Part shown: piece after piece, positions 59,772-64,000 of the stretch
Position numbering within the stretch: position 1 is the stretch's first letter
Layout of the letters: each line of letters begins with the position of its first letter
Assembly (NCBI GenBank): GCA_902570155.1
Contig: CACFXU010000007.1
Coordinates: 1 to 64,000, forward strand
Reading direction: 5' to 3'
Source: an uncultured Alphaproteobacteria bacterium
Lineage (GTDB): Bacteria; Pseudomonadota; Alphaproteobacteria; HIMB59; GCA-002718135
Length of the DNA: 64,000 nt
Made by a program: the position numbers and the translations under genes
Notes under the pieces: generated by a model
Seen by the model: the letters and a program-made list of their open reading frames with translations, nothing else
Database searches by the model: none
Told to the model about the DNA's origin: nothing

Positions 59772-60676
59772 TTAATTTTTCTAATTTTTAATTTTTTTAA
59801 AAACTTTTTTACGTTGTTTAAATTTGGTATTGAATATATGCCTCCAGCTTTCATGCATTTTAAAGTTGCAGTAGCTGCTGCCAATTGAATACTTTGAGAG
59901 TTTGATTTATTTAATGATAGAGCTGTTGCAAAAGCACCATGAAAAACATCTCCTGCACAATTCGTTTCAACTGTTTTTACTTTTGGAACATTACAATGAT
60001 ATAATGAGTTTTTTTCAACCCAATAAACACCTTTTGATCCCATAGTAACTGCAACAAATTTATTTGTTTCATTGAATATTTGAAAAAGAGCCTTTTGCAT
60101 ATTGATGTTTTTTTTATAAGTTTTCAAACCTTCTTCAGAAAATATAGGGTGCGAAGCTTTGTGAACAATTTCAGAAATTTTATTAGAATTTTTAAAATTA
60201 TCTAGATCAGCAACACATTTAATATTTTTTTTATTGGTATTAATTGCAATATAAGAGGCCATATCTATCCATCTCATATCTATTGAATAAATATCCTTTT
60301 TTTTAAAATTTAATTTGGGTATTTTCTTATAATCAAGCAATTTTGGATCATTGTATGCTGCTAGTAATCTTTCACCTTTTGTATCCTCAATTAAAAAGCT
60401 TTGCGAAGACTGACATTTTTTAATAAAAATTGATTTATTGGTATTAATAGAAAATTTTTTTAATTCATTTTTTAAAAAGACTGATGAATCATCATCTCCA
60501 AATTTTCCTATGAATTTTGACTCAGAGCCCAAAATTTTTGCAGTAAATGCCGATACTGCTGCTGAACCACCTAATCTTTTATCAATACCTCTAGATAAAA
60601 CTTTAATTGGTTTTTTTGGAAATTTATTAATCCTACTTATGTAATCTGTAAATATTGATCCTGCACAAATGATCAT
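59768..60676 (-). CDS. PfkB family sugar kinase, similar to sulfofructose kinase YihV
   Basis: 302 residues. The opening GGSAAVSAFTAKILGSESKF and KFGDDDSSVFLKNELKKF are PfkB-like. From memory of E. coli YihV the following are shared in order: SSQSFLIEDTKGER (YihV SSQSAIMVDTKGER), SIDMRWIDMA (ADVRWHDGA), HPIFSEEGLKTY (HAAFSEPGLARL), TNCAGDVFHGAFATALS (TTGAGDVFHGALAVALA) and LKCMKAGGIYSIPN (LKCTRPGGRAGIPD). The catalytic Asp is D243; the first Gly of GAGD is Cys here. YihV-type kinases phosphorylate 6-deoxy-6-sulfofructose, but related alphaproteobacterial proteins have other uses. ATGA overlap with the dehydrogenase. Confidence 0.85.
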   Translation of the reverse strand: MIICAGSIFTDYISRINKFPKKPIKVLSRGIDKRLGGSAAVSAFTAKILGSESKFIGKFGDDDSSVFLKNELKKFSINTNKSIFIKKCQSSQSFLIEDTKGERLLAAYNDPKLLDYKKIPKLNFKKKDIYSIDMRWIDMASYIAINTNKKNIKCVADLDNFKNSNKISEIVHKASHPIFSEEGLKTYKKNINMQKALFQIFNETNKFVAVTMGSKGVYWVEKNSLYHCNVPKVKTVETNCAGDVFHGAFATALSLNKSNSQSIQLAAATATLKCMKAGGIYSIPNLNNVKKFLKKLKIRKIK

Positions 60677-60686
60677 AAAATATTAA

Positions 60687-61256
60687 TTAAAGGTATTTAA
60701 CTTTACCAATAAACTTTCTAAACCTATCTCTTATAGTTATAGGATTGAGTGGAATGGGATCAATTTTAACATTTCCAGAATTGATCTTTGAAATTATTAC
60801 ATATGAATTATCTTTATCATCAATGGCTTTGTTCAATTCATTAACTGTTTCCTCTCCAGAACATTCAATCACATTTTTGCAGCCGGCTCCTAATGCAACA
60901 TCCTTTAAGGAAGTTTTCTCATCAGTAAATGTTCGTTGATCTCCTGTTGATCCATAAGAACCGTTATCAATTATCAATAAAGTATAGTTTGATGGCGCTC
61001 TATTACCTATTGTTGCTAGGGTATTCATATTCATTAAAACTGATCCATCACCATCTAAACTAATAACGTGTTTATTTTGGGATAGTGCCAAGCCTAAGCC
61101 AATAGAAGATGATAAGCCCATACTGCCTAACATATAAAAAAAATTTGGTTGATCACAAATTTTATATAATTCTTGAGATGGAAGACCTATATTACAAATA
61201 ACTAAGTTATCTTTAAGAATATTTTGTACCTTATTTAATAAATCAAAACGGTTCAT
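60687..61256 (-). CDS. ThDP-dependent decarboxylase subunit, ComE (sulfopyruvate decarboxylase beta) type
   Basis: 189 residues; this is the pyrophosphate-binding half of a ThDP enzyme. FFYMLGSMGLSSSIGLGLAL is typical, and the cofactor motif starts at LDGDGSVLMNMNTLATIG (G69-D70-G71) and closes with IIDNGSYGSTGDQRT (D97-N98) about 26 residues on. ComE/sulfopyruvate decarboxylase beta and the C-terminal half of phosphonopyruvate decarboxylase share this form. The partner subunit overlaps it by four bases. The product of a sulfopyruvate reaction would be sulfoacetaldehyde. Confidence 0.85.
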   Translation of the reverse strand: MNRFDLLNKVQNILKDNLVICNIGLPSQELYKICDQPNFFYMLGSMGLSSSIGLGLALSQNKHVISLDGDGSVLMNMNTLATIGNRAPSNYTLLIIDNGSYGSTGDQRTFTDEKTSLKDVALGAGCKNVIECSGEETVNELNKAIDDKDNSYVIISKINSGNVKIDPIPLNPITIRDRFRKFIGKVKYL

Positions 61257-61753
61257 TTATCATCTTTCATTAAATTGAAATCACATAAAATAGCTACTGG
61301 TGATTCAACAACTTTGGCATGTTTGCTAAATGTTGAAATTTTATCTAATTCTTTTTCAGAAGAGCAATGCAACATAGGTATTCTCAACGTTTGTAAAATA
61401 TCTTCAGTAATCTTCGCCATTCCACCTTGTGCTCCTACTGGCTCACCAGGTGTACCCCTGTAACTAATTAAAAAAACAACAGGCATTTGATATAATTGTA
61501 ATAGAGAAACAATTGCATTCACTGAATTTCCAATCCCTGTATTCTGCATCATTATACACGGGAATTTATTTCCTAAATAAGCTCCAGCGCAAATACCCAT
61601 ACCTTCTTCCTCTCTTGGTACAGCCGAATAATAAACATCTTTATCATTTTCAAGAATATCAATCATGTTGGCTAATAACTTACAAGGAACACTTAAGTAA
61701 AAATCTACTCCACCTTTTTTTAAATTATCTATGATTTTTTTACTGATTTTCAT
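61253..61753 (-). CDS. ThDP-dependent decarboxylase subunit, ComD (sulfopyruvate decarboxylase alpha) type
   Basis: 166 residues; the pyrimidine-binding half of a ThDP enzyme. GGVDFYLSVPCKLLANMIDI, the AVPREEEGMGICAGAYLG stretch with the Glu (E49 or E50) that activates the cofactor, and CIMMQNTGIGNSVNAIVSLL are shared with sulfopyruvate and phosphonopyruvate decarboxylases. FLISYRGTPGEPVGAQGGM is the later loop. No phosphoenolpyruvate mutase gene is in the window, which counts against a phosphonate role. Sulfopyruvate is the best guess; another 3-substituted pyruvate is possible. Confidence 0.85.
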   Translation of the reverse strand: MKISKKIIDNLKKGGVDFYLSVPCKLLANMIDILENDKDVYYSAVPREEEGMGICAGAYLGNKFPCIMMQNTGIGNSVNAIVSLLQLYQMPVVFLISYRGTPGEPVGAQGGMAKITEDILQTLRIPMLHCSSEKELDKISTFSKHAKVVESPVAILCDFNLMKDDK

Positions 61754-61799
61754 TTATGCGGATGTCTATAGATATAAAATTATAAAACAATAAATTAAT

Positions 61800-62852
61800 T
61801 TATTTAAAATCATTTCTTAATTTTATTTTTGTATTTGCATTATATGTTTCGCCTACTTTTAATGTAGTTGATGGAAAATTTGGTTGATTAATAGCATCTG
61901 GAAAGATTTGCGTCTCTAGACACATACCATATTGTAATCCATAATTTCGATTATGTTTGCCATGATATGAATCTTTCATCATATTACCAGTATAAAATTG
62001 TATTCCAGGTTGATCAGTCGAGTATTCAACTCCCATACCAGTAATATTACTGTAGATGGAAGCTATAGATTGATCAATAGAATGATCTTTGAGAACATAA
62101 TTGTGATCAATACCACCACCATCTAAAAAAAATTTATTTATTTCAAATGAATTATTAAGATCATATTTTGTATTAACTACATCGAATAATTTACCAGTAG
62201 GAATTGATCCCTCATCAGTTTCGCAAATTTGATTAGATGATATTCTTACAACATGGTCAGTAATATTTTTATAATTATCTTTATGGCCATGGAAATTCCA
62301 ATAGTTATGATTAGTCATATTAACAATAGTATCTTGATCTGTAGTAGCTTTAAAGGAAATTAGAATTTCGTTATTATTATTAAGTTCGTAAATAGTTTTA
62401 CAATTTAGGTTGCCTGGATAATTTTCTTCTAAATGTTTAGACTGGTAAGTGAGCTCTACTTTTATACTTTGGCTTGATTTTTTAATATCGGCTATTTTCC
62501 AAATCTTTTTATTGAAACCTACCTCTCCACCATGAAGATGGTCAGGTTCAGTATTAGAATATAAATTATATTCTTTCCCATTAAGAGTAAATTTACTTTG
62601 CCCTATTCTATTACAAACTCTTCCAATAATTGAATTGAAATATCCATGAGCTTCCAGGCAATCATCTAAATTACCATAACCTAATAAAACATCCTCTGTT
62701 TCAGAAACATTCGAAGAAATTGGAATGCAAACTTCACTCATATAACCACCATAAGTATAAAAACTAAAACTATAATTGTTTGAGTTAATAATATTAACTA
62801 TGTCAATATCTAAACCTTTATCATTTTGAAGTTTGGTAATTTTATAATCCAT
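61800..62852 (-). CDS. Aldose 1-epimerase (galactose mutarotase family)
   Basis: 350 residues, as for GalM. FSFYTYGGYMSEVCIP, SIIGRVCNRIGQSKFTLNGK, TEPDHLHGGEVGFNKKIWKI with the substrate His, MTNHNYWNFHGHKDN with the catalytic His, GGGIDHNYVL, YSTDQPGIQFYTGN and GMCLETQIFPDAINQPNFPS with the catalytic Glu are all there. It equilibrates the anomers of an aldose such as galactose or glucose. No other galactose gene is near; here it may serve the sugar of the 56-63 kb module. It overlaps the DMT gene's stop by one base (TAATG). Confidence 0.93.
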   Translation of the reverse strand: MDYKITKLQNDKGLDIDIVNIINSNNYSFSFYTYGGYMSEVCIPISSNVSETEDVLLGYGNLDDCLEAHGYFNSIIGRVCNRIGQSKFTLNGKEYNLYSNTEPDHLHGGEVGFNKKIWKIADIKKSSQSIKVELTYQSKHLEENYPGNLNCKTIYELNNNNEILISFKATTDQDTIVNMTNHNYWNFHGHKDNYKNITDHVVRISSNQICETDEGSIPTGKLFDVVNTKYDLNNSFEINKFFLDGGGIDHNYVLKDHSIDQSIASIYSNITGMGVEYSTDQPGIQFYTGNMMKDSYHGKHNRNYGLQYGMCLETQIFPDAINQPNFPSTTLKVGETYNANTKIKLRNDFK

Positions 62853-63751
62853 TATGTTTTCCTTAATCTTTGAAAATTATTTTTTCTTTGTTGAAGATAA
62901 ATGATTAATCCACCTAAAACTATGAAAAAAGCACCTGGGAAAAGTTGATCAACTGGCCATTCTGCAAAAAATATCCAACCTAAAATAAGTGCAAAAAATA
63001 TCTCGATATAATCAAATGGCATAATTTTACTAAGTTCTGCTTTTCTAGCACCATATATTAAAAGTAAAGTTCCAGATCCTCCTGCAATCCCCATTATACA
63101 AACTACTAAGAAATCATTTATACTTTTGAAATTTTCCCACATACCAAAAAACACCACTAACATACATGCAACTATGATTGTCCCTGTTTGACCATACAAG
63201 TTTATAAGTGGTGAAGGAACATGATCCTCAAAACTTAAGGATGTTACCCTTGCTAATGAATATCCAAAAGCAGCAAGAATAGGTAGTAATAACATATAAT
63301 TAAAATCTGATGACCAAGGTTGCATAATTAAAACGATACCTGCAAAACCAGAAATTACTGCACTCATTTTATACCAACCAAATTTTTCACCTAATATAGG
63401 AATAGCAAGAAGGGTAACCATCATAGGTCCTGTGTATTCCATGGTAGCAACTAAAGCAAAAGGAAGGTAGGCATACGAAGTGTACAAACACAATTGAGCC
63501 AGCGCTACAAATACCCCTCGAAATAGTCCTAACTTCCATTGCGTTATTTTTATTTGTCTACCATTTTGATGCCAATCATGTGAAAAATATAAAGCAATAA
63601 CACATGGGATCATTCCAAATAAATTTCTAAAAACAGAAAGTTGAGCTGCTGGATATTCGTTTCGTAAAAACTTTATCGCAATCCCCATACAATCCAATAA
63701 AAACAAACCTGAAAGTGATAATATAACAGCTAAAAATAAATTATTTTTCAT
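62852..63751 (-). CDS. DMT family transporter (two EamA domains)
   Basis: 299 residues, ten hydrophobic helices. DCMGIAIKFLRNEYPAAQLS with the next VFRNLFGMIPCVIALYF is typical of the first repeat, and MPFDYIEIFFALILGWIFFA with EWPVDQLFPGAFFIVLGGLI of the second. It is a distant paralogue of the DMT gene at 21 kb. Such carriers usually export, but some bring in small organic compounds. Being first in the operon with the epimerase, ThDP enzyme and kinase, it may move the sugar or its sulfonated end product. Confidence 0.87.
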   Translation of the reverse strand: MKNNLFLAVILSLSGLFLLDCMGIAIKFLRNEYPAAQLSVFRNLFGMIPCVIALYFSHDWHQNGRQIKITQWKLGLFRGVFVALAQLCLYTSYAYLPFALVATMEYTGPMMVTLLAIPILGEKFGWYKMSAVISGFAGIVLIMQPWSSDFNYMLLLPILAAFGYSLARVTSLSFEDHVPSPLINLYGQTGTIIVACMLVVFFGMWENFKSINDFLVVCIMGIAGGSGTLLLIYGARKAELSKIMPFDYIEIFFALILGWIFFAEWPVDQLFPGAFFIVLGGLIIYLQQRKNNFQRLRKT

Positions 63752-63764
63752 TAATCATAATCTA

Positions 63765-64000
63765 TTATTCCAAAATAATTTCTTTTCCTACTTCTTGACT
63801 TTTATAAATTCCATCTAAAATTTTCATTACTTGCAGAGAGTGTTCAGCCGGAATAGTAACTGGTTGATCGTTTGCAACAAACTCTGCAAACTCGATACAT
63901 TCTTTGGCATGAGGTTCAATAGTGTCTTTTAAATTTCCTTCAATTTTTTTAGTTATGTGAGTTTGAGAATTGATATCATTTTTTATAATTTCACAATTAG
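63765..64000 (-). CDS. Gfo/Idh/MocA family oxidoreductase, C-terminal end (5' partial, copy 5)
   Basis: The reading frame is open to the end of the window and ends with TAA at 63765, giving about 78 residues. Its end IEPHAKECIEFAEFVANDQP with VTIPAEHSLQVMKILDGIYK and SQEVGKEIILE is the characteristic last helix and strand of Gfo/Idh/MocA proteins (the HSLQVMKILDGIYKS part matches the usual ALKSLxVxxAixeSa). It is the fifth copy in the window and probably belongs to the same minus-strand unit as the DMT transporter, 13 bases downstream. Confidence 0.8.
   Translation of the reverse strand, partial: NCEIIKNDINSQTHITKKIEGNLKDTIEPHAKECIEFAEFVANDQPVTIPAEHSLQVMKILDGIYKSQEVGKEIILE

Noticed and set aside
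56388-62852. A complete classical sulfoglycolysis (EMP type) operon
   Set aside because: No sulfofructose-phosphate aldolase, sulfolactaldehyde dehydrogenase or reductase, or sulfoquinovosidase of GH31 type is in the window, so only a partial or new route can be proposed.
61800-62852. Aldose 1-epimerase as a dedicated sulfoquinovose mutarotase (YihR)
   Set aside because: Length and motifs (HLHGG, NHNYWNF, LETQIFPDAINQP) are those of general GalM enzymes; nothing in sequence points to a sulfonate.
1-64000. tRNA, rRNA, riboswitches, CRISPR arrays, transposons, phage genes or integration sites
   Set aside because: Reading the gaps shows only short AT-rich stretches, the hairpins listed and ribosome-binding sites; no repeats of CRISPR type, inverted transposon ends or RNA-gene signatures were seen.

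Overview
The window reads as a stretch of chromosome from a streamlined, strongly AT-rich marine alphaproteobacterium. The alphaproteobacterial placement rests on a 5-aminolevulinate synthase (C4 route to heme), a GcrA-type sigma-binding domain and HemJ. The very low GC, one- to eight-base gene overlaps and sugar-scavenging content resemble free-living ocean lineages such as HIMB59/AEGEAN-169 or SAR11 relatives; that lineage guess is inference. I see no rRNA, tRNA, CRISPR array, insertion sequence or phage gene, and no gene-free stretch longer than about 150 bases.

Layout, 0-14 kb: the C-terminal half of a dimethylglycine/sarcosine-dehydrogenase-type oxidoreductase, an AsmA-like protein, an AEC permease, a TPR protein, housekeeping genes (DUF2805, GST, LysE, yajQ, rmuC, YqaA), an M24 peptidase, a five-function peptide/opine-type ABC importer (substrate-binding protein, two permeases, double ATPase) and nth. 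14-21 kb: a heme supercluster, hemC(D)-hemE-hemH-hemF-hemJ on the minus strand, with cytochrome b561 and hemA on the plus strand. 21-30 kb: DMT exporter, a small lipoprotein missed by length filters, a pentapeptide-repeat periplasmic protein, an ExbB/MotA-like plus OmpA/coiled-coil pair, cfa, a short GcrA-like protein, msrA, NUDIX, peroxiredoxin and an agmatinase-family ureohydrolase.

30-41 kb: one minus-strand operon of eleven genes for L-fucose: a ribose-type ABC importer, L-fucose dehydrogenase, fuconate dehydratase, fuconolactonase, cytoplasmic alpha-L-fucosidase and mutarotase, then kdgK and eda. 41-49 kb: hexuronate genes (mannonate dehydratase uxuA, fructuronate reductase uxuB, a uronate-isomerase-like protein) mixed with an LDH2-family dehydrogenase, an SDR, a Gfo/Idh/MocA oxidoreductase and a TIM-barrel epimerase. 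UxuA makes 2-keto-3-deoxygluconate, which kdgK and eda at the end of the fucose operon would finish. 47-56 kb: a second sugar ABC operon (MalE/F/G/K type) that also carries a 2-hydroxyacid dehydrogenase, two Gfo/Idh/MocA genes and the uronate isomerase.

56-64 kb: the most unusual part. A plus-strand fucose/arabinose-isomerase-like gene and a Gfo/Idh/MocA gene face a minus-strand operon of DMT transporter, aldose 1-epimerase, split sulfopyruvate-decarboxylase-type ThDP enzyme (ComD/ComE-like), a PfkB kinase resembling the sulfofructose kinase YihV, and a D-2-hydroxyacid dehydrogenase. I propose this is an undescribed sulfosugar or sulfolactate catabolic module, though no aldolase or sulfolactaldehyde dehydrogenase lies in the window.

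A recurring regulatory design joins the three ABC operons. In each, the binding-protein gene has a strong Shine-Dalgarno sequence and is separated from the first permease by a GC-rich hairpin. Two of the three hairpins are intrinsic terminators with seven U residues, and one abuts the permease start codon.
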